Assembly (NCBI GenBank): GCA_000151295.1
Contig: GG745355.1
Coordinates: forward strand, 186,991-250,990
Origin: Allomyces macrogynus ATCC 38327
Lineage: Eukaryota; Blastocladiomycota; Blastocladiomycetes; Blastocladiales; Blastocladiaceae
Reading direction: 5' to 3'
Length of the DNA stretch: 64,000 bases
Program-made: the position numbers and the translations under genes
Shown: piece by piece, positions 54,601 to 64,000 of the stretch
Layout: each line of letters begins with the position of its first letter
Position numbering within the stretch: position 1 is the first letter of the stretch
Notes under the pieces: model-generated
Database searches by the model: none
The model's input: the letters and a program-made list of their open reading frames with translations, nothing else
Told to the model about the DNA's origin: nothing

Positions 54601-56390
54601 TGCTCTTCGGGTTGGTCACGGTGCCCTCGACTTTCGCCCACGAAAACGCCGGCGCCTGCATGGCCACGTCGTGCACGACGAGCCACGCGGGCCCCATGAG
54701 CTTGCGCTTGATGACGAGCAACTCGAGCGCCGACGTGTTGGTCCCAAACACGTGCGAGAATGTCTCGCCCTTCAAGTCGGACGGCAGCGGCGGGTCCTGG
54801 AACGAGTAGGCGATCTTCATCCAGCTCGCAGCGGCCGGCACGTCGGGCACCTCGAACGCGTACTTCCGGTCGACAAACTTGGCGGCAAACTTGGCGATCC
54901 GTAGCGGCCGCCGCATCTGGTCAAACTCCGCGTAGACGTCCATGGGCGCGACCAGCTCGTCGGTTGGGTGCGTGCCGTCGCGCCGCATACGCCGCTCGCG
55001 CGGGAGCAGGAACAGGTTGCGTTCAATGTTTTCCACGGCCAACGTGCACGATACGAATGACGCGCCGTGCCGCACCTTGCCAAACAGGTAGACGACGCCG
55101 TGGTGCTCGGCCGCGTCCATGTAGTAAAAGTGCAGCGACCCGTCGGACTCGAGCACCGAGTGCGGCGGGACGGGGCCCGTCACGGTGGATGCAGAAGAGT
55201 TTGGGTGCGCAGACGAGCCGGACGTCGACGGTACGACGAATGCTGGCAGGTCGATCGTGGTGCGTGCGCGCGCCTTGGGTTTGACCGTGGAAATGGCTTT
55301 CACTTCGAGCCCCGTCGTCGTCGCGGGTGGTGGTGCCGCCGGTGCCGGAGCCGGGGATGAGTCGTCGACGTTGATCACGGCCGATTCGACTTTCACGCGC
55401 ACCGACAGGTCGGTGCTCGCGCCCGCGCGGACCGAATCCACCGAATCGAGCATAGCCAGGTCCGGTTTCACGTCCATGGGTGCCGCGTCGTCGCCAATGT
55501 CCATGGGCGTCGCGGAGGCGAGCAAATCGTCCATGCCCGGCATGGCGACGGGCGGTGGGCCCGAAAGGAACGGCGCCGACGTATCCGACGCGCGGTAGCT
55601 GGACGAGGCGAGGGACGAGGAGGAGGATGGCACGGGCGGCAGGAGCCGCGGCCTTTTGCGCGCCGACGACGCTCTCGGGGTGGACGACGAGGATGCACCG
55701 GCGTGGCCCGCGTCGTCGTCTTCGAGCTCGGCAAGCAGCGAGCTGAGGAAATCGGTCTCCTCCTTGGACGTGGGTTTCGGCGCGGACGCGGCCTATCAAG
55801 GGGAGAACGATGAGGAGGATGATCGTCGCGCGCCGGGCATGCGATTCGAAGATACCGCACCGACGGGGCCTTGACAGCCTTGCGCTCGACCTTGGAAAAC
55901 GCCTCGGCAATCCCGGCCTGGTGCTGCTCGCGCGAGCGCTTCTTGGACGGTGCCGCGGCAGCAGAATTCTTTCCCGTCGCCGTCTTGTCCCCGCGTGCTG
56001 TCCTTCGGCGCGACCCTGGCAGCACCAAAATTTGCCCATCAGCACCGGTCCATTCCAACCAGTCAAACAAAAACGGTGCGCACCAGCATCGTCCTTATCG
56101 TCTTCGTGGTCGGACCGGTCCCCGTCCTCCCAGCTTTCAATCGGGGCGCCGTATCCGGCGCCGTCGTCGTCGACGACAAACGCGTCCTCCTTCATCCGGT
56201 CGCGTTGCAAGCGGCGGAACTCGTCGTCGGTGACCGTGTCGTAAATGGCCGTCGCGGAATCGTCGACCTTGTACTGGTCCTTGCGCGTCGTGACGCCGTC
56301 CTTGACGTCGCGGAGCTCGCGCAGGCGGGCGAGCTGCTCGGCGCGCGAGCCGCCGGCCGCGGACCGGCGTGATGAGCGGCGGTCGGACAT
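51625..56390 (-). CDS. POL1: DNA polymerase alpha catalytic subunit (interrupted by assembly gap)
   Basis: Three exons: 56390-56084, 56015-55861 and 55792-51625, with Ns at 52667-52766; about 1,508 residues plus the gap. Family-B polymerase of the primase complex. N-terminal region SRAEQLARLRELRD and KEETDFLSSLLAELED, then an inactive exonuclease-like domain (LLGHNIAGFDLEVIL). Polymerase motifs: DFNSLYPSIIQEYNICF (motif A), KLTANSMYGCLGF (motif B) and YGDTDSIM (motif C). After the gap come INKGLTKPPREY and the C-terminal zinc modules CPRC...CPQC and CDEPSC...CWNAPAC. The frame changes at the gap only because 100 is not a multiple of three: the flanking exon lengths require the missing coding length to be divisible by three. 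Divergent from PET127, 370 bp apart. Confidence 0.95.
52667..52766. other. Assembly gap, 100 N
   Basis: Exactly 100 Ns, the conventional size for a gap of unknown length. It falls in the POL1 exon between YLATTADRVRA and EVAIDQFVINKG, where only a few residues seem to be missing compared with the family. Confidence 0.98.
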
Positions 56391-56760
56391 GATGTGTGCA
56401 GCGTGTGGCAAGGATAGAGCTTGGGTATGGTCGTGGCCGCCGTGGTCGTTGCGCGAAATGAATGAGTGTCGTCGGGTCGACGAACGAGACGATGAGAGGC
56501 CAAGCCGTGATCGCGACCACTTCGCGACCACGGTTGAGCGGCGTCACGCGAGCGCGCCTGACGCTGTCAACGCATCCCTGCCAATACACCCGATCACAGC
56601 GCTTCCTCCGGCACCGTGACCACCAGCGACACCACCAGCCTGGATTCGACCGCGACAAGCGTGCCCAAACAAGATCCCGGCGCGCAGAACCACGCACCAA
56701 CTTCTCCACCCGGATCCTGCTCGCAGCCGTCAACCTCGACCCCGACTTCACGCGCCAACC

Positions 56761-58900
56761 ATGCAATTCCGTGCCGCCGCCGCGGACCTCGCCGCGCGGC
56801 CGCCCCGCGCTGTCTACGGGATACGGCACCTGTCGTCAACACGCGTCCTCGCCAAGACCATGCAGCCGCGGTACAATAAGCAGGCCACAGCCAAGCGCAA
56901 CACGGGCGACAGCGGCAAGCCCGCCGCCGCCTCGGGTCCGACGGCCGCGGCTGTCCTGCCGTCAGCGCACGGCGACGTCTGGAAATCGTTCAAGCAGTCG
57001 GGTGCCGCCAGGTACCGCAAGGCTGGCGGTGGTGGTGGTGGTGGTGGGAGTAAAGTGATCAAGTCGACGTCGGGCATGGCATTGGATTGGAAGACGGTCG
57101 ACGCGAGCACGTTCACGCACGAGGGTTGGTTGGGTTCTTGTTGCTATCTTTGCGGTGCTTGGGTCTGATCGCGGCGTGGTAATTGTAGCCGTGCAAGTGC
57201 CGGACCAGGCGCCCGTCGCAGAGCTGCACCATGGGCTCGACCGCGTGCTGTTCAAGTACGTCCTCGTTTGTGATCCGTGCGCGCTGGATCCAGCACAAGC
57301 TGACCCGCTGGCCGGCTGTGTAGCCCCGGCGTGCACTTTCTCCAGGACCCGCGCACGGGCATCTATAACTTTGACCCGTACCTGCAGCGCATCGTGCAGC
57401 CCGAAGACATCAACTTTGACTCGTTTTCGCCATTTATCATTGCGTCGCGCGACAAGGTGCGTTGCTGCTCCACCTTCTCCACCCAACCTGTCGCTCGCAC
57501 TCACCGCCAACTTCATTGCAGACGCTCACGAATATGGCCGCCGACCACGGGTGCTCCTTCTTCTCGTCGACCTCGTCCATTTCCGGCGCGCTCTCGCAAA
57601 TGTACTTTATGATCTCCGGCGGCAAGCCGATCGACATTACGCGGCTCTCGCAAGAGTTTACCACGCAGGTACGTGCGCGCGCGGCCCGCCCCTCCCCACG
57701 CTTCCCGCAACTGACCTTCCTCCACCCTAGCCCGCAACCTTCACCAAAATGTCGCGCTCGCCGGCAACCATTCTCTTACGGCGTAAAGGCTACGTTTACT
57801 CGATCGACGCCGACAAGTCGATCGACCAGCGCGAAACCGTCCTGTCCTTACTCGGCAAGTCCATGGAACGCATGCTGACGTGCCCGCGCACCGACTTCAC
57901 GCAACACCTCGCGAAAAACCCGTTACCGGACGACCACATCCACCCGCCCGAGACCTACTTTTACGGCAAGACGGGCAAATTTATGCTGCGCGCGCAACTC
58001 GACTGTATCGACCCGCGCCTGCCGCGCAAGACCTTCGACCTCAAGACCCGCGCGGCGCTGGCCGTCCGAATGGATGCCGACAACTACGCCGAGAACACGC
58101 GGTATCATTTACGGTACTCGCACGGCTTGTTTGCCAGTTTCGAGCGCGAGTACTACGACATGATTCGCGCCGCGTTCCTCAAGTACTCGCTGCAGGTGCG
58201 CATTGGCCAAATGGACGGGATCTTCGTCGCGTTCCACAACACCGCGCGCATTTTCGGGTTCCAGTACATCTCGCTCGAGGAAATGGATAGCTCGCTGTTT
58301 GGCAGCTCGGCCATGGGCGACCAGTCGTTTGCGATTTCCGTGCAGCTGCTGCAGGACGTGCTCGAGAAAGTCGTCGCGCACCACGGCGGCCACCCGCTGC
58401 TGCGCGTGACCATCGACTCGGACGCGCACCAGTCGATCTTTGTCGAGGAGATCCCGGAGGGCGCCGACCCGGCCGACGCGAACTTGGAGAAACTCGACCC
58501 CGTGTCGTCCACGTTCGACCCGCCGCGCGTCTCGCGCATCCGGCTGTACACGACGTCGACGGTCAACGGGCGCAACGTCGAGCCCGACGCACACCCGGCG
58601 GTGCGCAACGGCGACTGCTGGAAGGTGCGGTACGCGATCGACGTCGAGGACGCGTCCGACCATGTAGTCATGGAGTACTACCGGCTGCGGCGTGACCAGC
58701 ACCTCGCGATCAATCGCGTGCGCGGGTCGGACGGCGGGAGGATGCGCGCGCAGCTCGAGCGGCACTTCGTCTCGGAGGACGAGGCGCGGCGGTCGTACGA
58801 CGAGGTCAAGGGGAAACCCAAGGTCATGTACACGACGCGCAATTGCCATGTGCCGGTAGATGCAAAGGGGGTCGTGCGCGATGATGGCTGGGATATGTAG
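56761..58900 (+). CDS. PET127: Pet127-like mitochondrial RNA-processing protein
   Basis: Five exons: 56761-57124, 57189-57255, 57324-57456, 57522-57668 and 57731-58900, giving about 626 residues. Pet127 acts on mitochondrial RNA 5' ends and turnover in yeast and belongs to a PD-(D/E)xK nuclease-like family. Evidence: an Arg/Ala-rich presequence (MQFRAAAADLAARPP), VPDQAPVAELHHGLDRVLF across a splice, DPRTGIYNFDPYLQRIV, FYGKTGKFMLRAQLDC, FDLKTRAALAVRMD (the acidic/Lys core), SFEREYYDMIRAAFLKYSLQ and ARIFGFQYISLEEMD. Introns have GTTGGT, GTACGT, GTGCGT and GTACGT donors and are 64-68 bp. A poly-Gly stretch in exon 1 is low complexity. All five exons join in phase. Confidence 0.92.
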
Positions 58901-59410
58901 TCGGGTGGGCGTGGGTTGCGGGTTGGAATAGCGTCTTTCTTTTCGTTGCTGATTTTGTGGAGCAGTCGAGTTGATTAGCGCGCCCGAGTTGATCCGCTTC
59001 CCTCTGCACTTGATCAAGAGACGACGCGCAGTCACATTGGCTCGAAAACGATCGGGTTGGCGTCGAGAAAGACGAGTTTTTGCTGGTGCTGGGGACGCAC
59101 CGGCGGGAATGAACACGCAAACGAAACCAAGAGCCAACAGCACACACAATAAAGGTAAAAAAATCGACCAATGCACCAATTTTTCAAGCGAGAAGAAAGA
59201 AAAATATAAATGCGCGCGAAACGCCAGTCAAGCCCAAACCAAAAAATCCGACAAATGTATACCAAGAAATCTCGAGAGGAGGAGAGGGGGAGGAGGAGAG
59301 AAAGGGAAAGGGGAGAACTGTGCAGTCCAACGGACGGGAGAGATAAAAAAAAGAATCAACCACGAACGAAAACCCCGCCGCCGCCGCCACGCACCATCAC
59401 CACCGACGTT
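58901..59410. other. Intergenic between convergent PET127 and KAP95
   Basis: About 510 AT-richer bases holding both 3' UTRs. No gene seen. Confidence 0.5.
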
Positions 59411-62400
59411 TCACCCGGCGCGTGCCAGGTCCTTGACCATCGCGCGCGCCCACTTGGCCGTCTCGCGCGTGCCCGTCTCAAACGACCGCGTGCGTGCCGC
59501 CATCGTCAAGAACTCCGGGACCCACGGCTGGCTCAGCGGGATGCGCGCGGGCGCGCCGATATTGGCGGCCAAATCCCCAAGGAGCCCGGCAATCTGGCGC
59601 ACGACATGTTCCGGGTCCTGCGGCAAGTTGGACGCGGCGGCGTGCATGGCGGTGCACATCGCATCGAGGTACGGGATCAGGAGGTCGCCCTTGCCCGCGG
59701 GCGCGAGCGCGGCGACAATGCCAACGAGGGCATCGACGATGGCCTCGCGCATGAGCTCGATAAACTCGACGGTCTCGGGCGACGCCGCGGCGTTGGGCGC
59801 CGCCGGGTCCTTGACCATGGTGATCGCCTGCGCGAGCACGCCCATGACGACCGTCAGGTACTTTTCAAAGTGCGTGCCGACAGCCAGCGCGATATCGCCA
59901 AAGCACGTGATGATCGACGGCTTGATCGTCGTCGAGACCGCGGCGTTCACGAGCAGGTTGCCAAGCACCTCCATGAACCCGTCGGCAAACGTGAGGAACT
60001 CGGCGTCGAGCGCACGCGTCAGGTCGGCGACGACACCGACGGCGACCGTGCACACGGCGCGCTCTTCGTAGTTGTTGAGGGCAGCGACGAGCAGCGGGAG
60101 AACGACCGGCATGAACCGCATGAAGCCCTTTTCGAGCGCCGTGGCGACCGCGGCAACGGCCGTCCACGCGTCCTCGAGCACGGCCGCCGCCTTGGACGTC
60201 GACGCCATGGTCACGACGCGGATCAACACGTCCATGACGCGGTCGGCACCGGGGGCCACGTCGGCACCGAGCCGGCGCACGGTCTGCACGAGGGCCAGGC
60301 ACAGGTTGGCCTGCAAGTCGGCGGCGGCAGCCGAATACTGCGTGCCGAGCGCGGCCTCGAGCCGGCGCAGCAATTCCTCGCAGACGCGCAGCACGAGTGC
60401 GGTGCGGTCCGGAGTCGCAATCGAGACCCAGGTCCCGAGCGCCACGTACGCGGCCGACCGGACATTGTTGGCGTTATCCGCGCGGGCCGACACCTGGACG
60501 AGCCCCGTGACTGCGGGCTCGACGAGAGCGGCAACCGCATGCGCCGTCTGTTCGTCGAGTTCGAGCAAGTGAACGGCATGCTCACCAAAGTTGTTGAGCG
60601 CCCAGCAGCACGACGCGGCGATGCGCGGCGACTCGGTGAGCCCGCGGACGAGGGCAGCGACAATCGATTCGCGCATGGCGTGGTCGAGATGGTCGAGCAT
60701 AAACTCGCACACGCGGCCGAGCGTCCAGACGGCCGTGTCCTTGACGTGCGCGTTGAGGTCGACCGTGTTGTCGAGCAAAAACGGCAGCGCCTGCTTGACG
60801 AGCGGCGCAAGGTCGGCCGCGTTCGGGCCCTCGAGAATCGCGCCAAACGTCATGACCGCGGCCTCGCGCTGCCGCCACTCGACAGAACGCAGGTTGGCCT
60901 CGATCAGCGGCAGCGCGTGCGGGACAATGTCGTGCCCGACGGTCAGGGCCACGAGCGACAGACAAGTACCCGCGGCCATGGCGGGTGTCCAGTCGTCATC
61001 GTCATCATCCTCGTCCTTTTGCGAAAGGAGCCAAAAGAGCACCGGCACGAGTTCCTTGAGAATGTTCTTGGTGAAGTGCAGGCAGGGCTCGAGCGTGGGC
61101 CGTCCCATGTACGCATCCTCTTCGGCCTGTGCGAGCAAGTCGTACTCGCGCTCACAGACCGTGTTCCAAAACTCGATGGCCTGCAGCGCCACGTCCGACT
61201 CGCCCGACTGCATCGAGAAGATCGTCACGCCGTAGAGCGCCTTTTTCAGGTAGAGCTCCATGTACTTGTAGTAGAGGTCGACAATCTTGATCAGGCACTG
61301 GTAGGCCGCGATTTGGACCGGCACCTCGGGCGCCTGCGTCGCCTCGCACACAACCTGCATGATAATGTTGCGCTCGGCCTCGCGCTCGAAGTTGGCCTTG
61401 ACAAACACGAGCGAGTTGGCCAGCGCGTCGAGCGCCTGCTTGCGCACACGTGCCGACGGCTCGTCCTTGCGCGCGCCGTTTACGACGGCAGTCAGGATGC
61501 TGTCCGACTGCGTCGCGAGAATGGACGCGTCCTAGAGTGTGAAGGCGTCAGCATGTGTCTTGCGAGTAGAGCCACCATCGCCGTGCCAGCAAGGCCAGAA
61601 AGTACGCACAATCAGTTCGCACGTGTAGCCAATAGCGGTCATCGAGTGCACCTTGAGGTTTTCCGACGAGGTGCCCGAGGTCATGTTGGCGAGCAGCTGC
61701 TGCATGAGTTCGGGCCAGTCGTTGCGCGGCAAGTCCATGGCAGCGATGGCAGCAATGACTTGCGCCGTCGGTCCACCCGCAGCCGAGTCGAGGTTGCCGA
61801 GTATCTAGAAAACCCGGTCCGGCACAAGAAAAGTGAGAACAAGAGCTGTATTGCTCCACGACAGCGAAAAAGAAGACGCGAAATAGGAAAGGAAACGACG
61901 AAAAAGAGAAAAGAGTCAAAAAAGACGGACGAAAAGAAGCAAAGCAAAACAAAAAAAAAATCAAAACGTACGGCCGATTTGATCTGCCTGCGCAGCGTAG
62001 GGTCGACGGCGAGCCATTTCTGGTGCTTGGATTCCTTGATTGAGGCTTCCTATCAAGGGAGACGCGGGAAGCAGCGTAATGAGCGCGTTGGTTCGCAGTA
62101 ACGACAGGATGTGCTATGAAAAGCGTGACGAACCTGGCCGGTGAGCGCGTTCTTGATAGCCAGACCGGCCGAGGTGCGCACATGCGCAGCCGCGTTGGGG
62201 TTGACGAGTTCTTGGGTGAGCAGGCCAATGTAGGTCGTCTAGTGGGTCAGAATCGAGCCAGTTGAGTTCGATTCGGTTCGAGGCGGGAGGTATGGTCCGC
62301 GAGCGAGCAGGGTGGAAGCGTACGTAGTCCGAGTTGTAGGCGGCCTCCAAGTTGCGCTCCGACTCTTCACGGACGCGCTGGTCTAGACACGGTTGTACAG

Positions 62401-62954
62401 CAGAGAAGAGGTCAGCGGTGGAGTCGTGTCGAGATGGGAAGATATCTTGTCAAGTCGGGCGAGTGCACGCGTCGCTTTGGCACACGCGTCATGTCACGTC
62501 GGAGCTGATGGCATGGCCCCGGCTCAGCTCAAAGCGCGACAGGCCGCCTCGACATGAATGACGGGCGGCACGGCGTGGTCAGCTCACGCGACGGTGAAGA
62601 ACGGCACGGTCCAGCAAGGCGCGTGTCACGTCCCGATCGGCGGGGTTCCGGCCAGGCTGCCACTGACGTGCACGCCCCACCGCTTCGGCCGCGTGGCCCT
62701 GCCAAGCGACGCGCCGCACGCGTTCCAGGCGCCGCGGGATAGTGTCGCCCGGCTTGCAGCCCCGGACCAGGTCCCGAGCTGGCGCGGCAGGCGGCGCGCC
62801 GCGTCGGCGTCAGATCGGCGGGTTTGGTGCGGTGCGGTACCCAGGCGCGTGCATGACACGGCGCGCCACGACGCGGCGAGACGACGGCGAGGAGGGGGAC
62901 GGGGCGGTACCGACCAGCCGAGATCGAGCCGGCGAGCCACTCGCCAATGTTCAT
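59411..62954 (-). CDS. KAP95: Importin subunit beta-1 (karyopherin)
   Basis: Seven exons join in frame: 62954-62915, 62382-62324, 62238-62134, 62049-61972, 61804-61610 and 61531-59411 after a 13-codon first exon are counted as six coding blocks in all; about 865 residues, the usual size. It binds importin alpha and Ran-GTP to carry cargo through the nuclear pore. HEAT repeats cover the protein: LTQELVNPNAAAHVRTSAGLAIKN, KWLAVDPTLRRQIKSAILG, KVHSMTAIGYTCELI, EFWNTVCEREYDLL, the acidic loop DEDDDDDDW before TPAMAAG, and TAVWTLGRVCEF. The first exon (MNIGEWLAGSISA) is inferred because it links by a 532-bp intron in the right phase to DQRVREESERNLE. Its GTCGGT donor is atypical, so this exon is less certain than the rest. 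Confidence 0.92.
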
Positions 62955-63757
62955 GGTGTTGGATTGGGGCGACGACGAAAGGCGGGATTGCGGCCGCAGC
63001 ACGACGAGGGCAGCGGTCAAGCACGAGGCGGGCGCGGGCAGGCGGGTGGGACGCGGAGAGCGGCACGGCAGCGACGTGGGATCGAGAACGACAGCGACAG
63101 CTTGGCGTCGCCAGTTGGGCGCGAGCAGGGCGACCGCGATGGTGGTGAAGCAGGTCGGTTGGGTGGAAAGGATGCTGGCCGGCTGCTGGTGCGTGTGCTG
63201 CCACCCGGGCGCGTGCGTGTGCGTGTGCGTGACGGCGGTGGTCGTGGCGGAGTGCGTGTGGGTGGGTGGGTTGGGGGGGGGGGGCACCGTTGGGCCGCCG
63301 CTGCACGGCAACGCGCGGCGTGACCTGCGGCACGCGGCGGGACGGGCCAGACACGCGTCGCACATGCTTGGATGACAGCGATGGCAGGTCGCGCACGTGT
63401 GCTGCACGCGTTCACCGCACGGCACGCGCATCCACGCCGAACACCCTCATGGCTCACGCGCGTTTGTTTCGGTGTTTCGAGCGAGATGGCGCCGGATTCG
63501 CCGCGGACTCGGTCGGTGTCGTGAGGTTTCGCCGTGGTTCGCGTGTCTCCCGCGCCCGCCGGCTCTCGTTCTCCCACCCACCTCCGGCCCTCCACCATCT
63601 TCCTCTTCGGCCAGCCGACCTGGCCAACGCCAGCCACCACCCGGGTACCCACTCCCTCGGCTCCCGCTCACGCATCCGCACTTCCACGCGCCCGACCCGC
63701 ACTTCCACGCGCCCGACCCGCACTTGCCCACTTGCCCGCCCACGCACTTCAAGCGCC
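62955..63757. other. Divergent promoter region of KAP95 and the polyQ gene
   Basis: About 800 GC-rich bases. A G run lies at 63276-63286, and a repeated CCCGACCCGCACTTCCACGCG unit at about 63690-63725. Long overlapping frames on both strands reflect GC-rich composition, not genes. Confidence 0.5.
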
Positions 63758-63985
63758 ATGAACGCGGGCCCCGCCGCCGTCGCCACCGCGTTACCGCCGC
63801 CGCCGCCATCCTACCCGCCCCTGATGATGCTGCAGCAGCAGCAACAGCAGCAACAGCAGCAACAGCAGCAGCAGCAACTCCCGCTCCGCGCGCTCAACGC
63901 GCCGGCCGCCACCAGGACCCCTTCCAACAGCACCAGCACGCATCCGGCCTGCTCCCTGTCGCCGCCGTTCCCGGTCCCGCCATGA
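63758..63985 (+). CDS. N-terminus of a polyglutamine protein (runs to window edge)
   Basis: ATG at 63758 followed by MNAGPAAVATALPPPPPSY, a CAG/CAA tract encoding about 15 Gln (63831-63877), and Ser/Thr/Pro-rich sequence up to a TGA at 63983. The frame is too short and low-complexity to identify; an intron near the end or continuation beyond the window is likely. Such N-termini are common in fungal transcription regulators, but that is only a guess. Confidence 0.4.
   Translation: MNAGPAAVATALPPPPPSYPPLMMLQQQQQQQQQQQQQQQLPLRALNAPAATRTPSNSTSTHPACSLSPPFPVPP
63831..63877. repeat. CAG/CAA microsatellite
   Basis: Imperfect CAG repeat inside the start of the polyglutamine frame. Confidence 0.85.
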
Positions 63986-64000
63986 CGATGCCCGGCCGGC

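Noticed and set aside
53906..54904. 332-codon plus-strand frame
   Set aside because: Antisense of the POL1 exonuclease-like and palm region.
58109..59179. 356-codon minus-strand frame
   Set aside because: Antisense of PET127 exon 5.
59210..62101. 963-codon plus-strand frame
   Set aside because: Antisense of KAP95. The minus strand has the HEAT-repeat protein with in-phase introns; the plus frame is Arg/His-rich noise.
63017..63652. Long overlapping frames upstream of the polyQ gene
   Set aside because: Composition-driven Arg/Pro/Thr text in every frame; no splice-compatible or conserved segment.

Overview
The window looks like nuclear DNA of a filamentous or zoosporic fungus. The conserved genes are GC- and CpG-rich and carry short introns (mostly 57-90 bp) with GTACGT- or GTGCGT-type 5' sites and usually CTAG-type 3' sites. 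The set includes a Pet127 homologue and a GPI-type Crh/GH16 cell-wall enzyme, both fungal hallmarks. An early-diverging lineage such as Blastocladiomycota or Chytridiomycota is my inference; no rRNA is present to settle it.

Layout. 1-447 is the tail of an F-box/LRR-type gene. 837-5695 holds a divergent pair: an unknown ~700-residue protein (minus) and an HSPA12-like Hsp70 relative (plus), separated by an array of GCGTCA repeats. 6537-10007 is a decayed tyrosine-recombinase (DIRS-type) retroelement bounded by inverted repeats and almost free of CpG. 10168-19515 is a housekeeping block, all on the minus strand: a 2H phosphoesterase, mitochondrial SHMT, a PB1-domain protein with an RVSF motif, and TELO2. 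19.9-34.8 kb is a cluster of F-box/LRR paralogues in all states from intact to shredded, with one unrelated single-membrane-span gene (25649-26692). 34825-40518 is a young Ty1/copia element with 187-bp LTRs, a TTTGC target duplication and a primer-binding site that looks like the anticodon arm of initiator tRNA-Met. 41190-46956 holds ATP synthase beta (minus), MND1 (plus) and a Crh chitin transglycosylase (plus). 47558-49579 is another intact F-box/LRR gene, and 49600-51241 a broken F-box/ankyrin-like gene. 51625-62954 holds DNA polymerase alpha (interrupted by a 100-N assembly gap), PET127 and importin beta-1. A polyglutamine protein starts at 63758 and runs to the edge.

Functional themes: mitochondrial metabolism and RNA turnover (SHMT, ATP2, PET127), replication, genome maintenance and meiosis (POL1, TELO2, MND1), nuclear import (KAP95) and cell wall (CRH). 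These are scattered housekeeping genes, not an operon. The unusual parts are the rapidly duplicating and decaying intronless F-box/LRR family, the two retroelements with signs of CpG-directed mutation, and the repeat-regulated divergent HSPA12-like/unknown pair. Exon borders were worked out by hand from frame and splice signals and have not been checked against transcripts.
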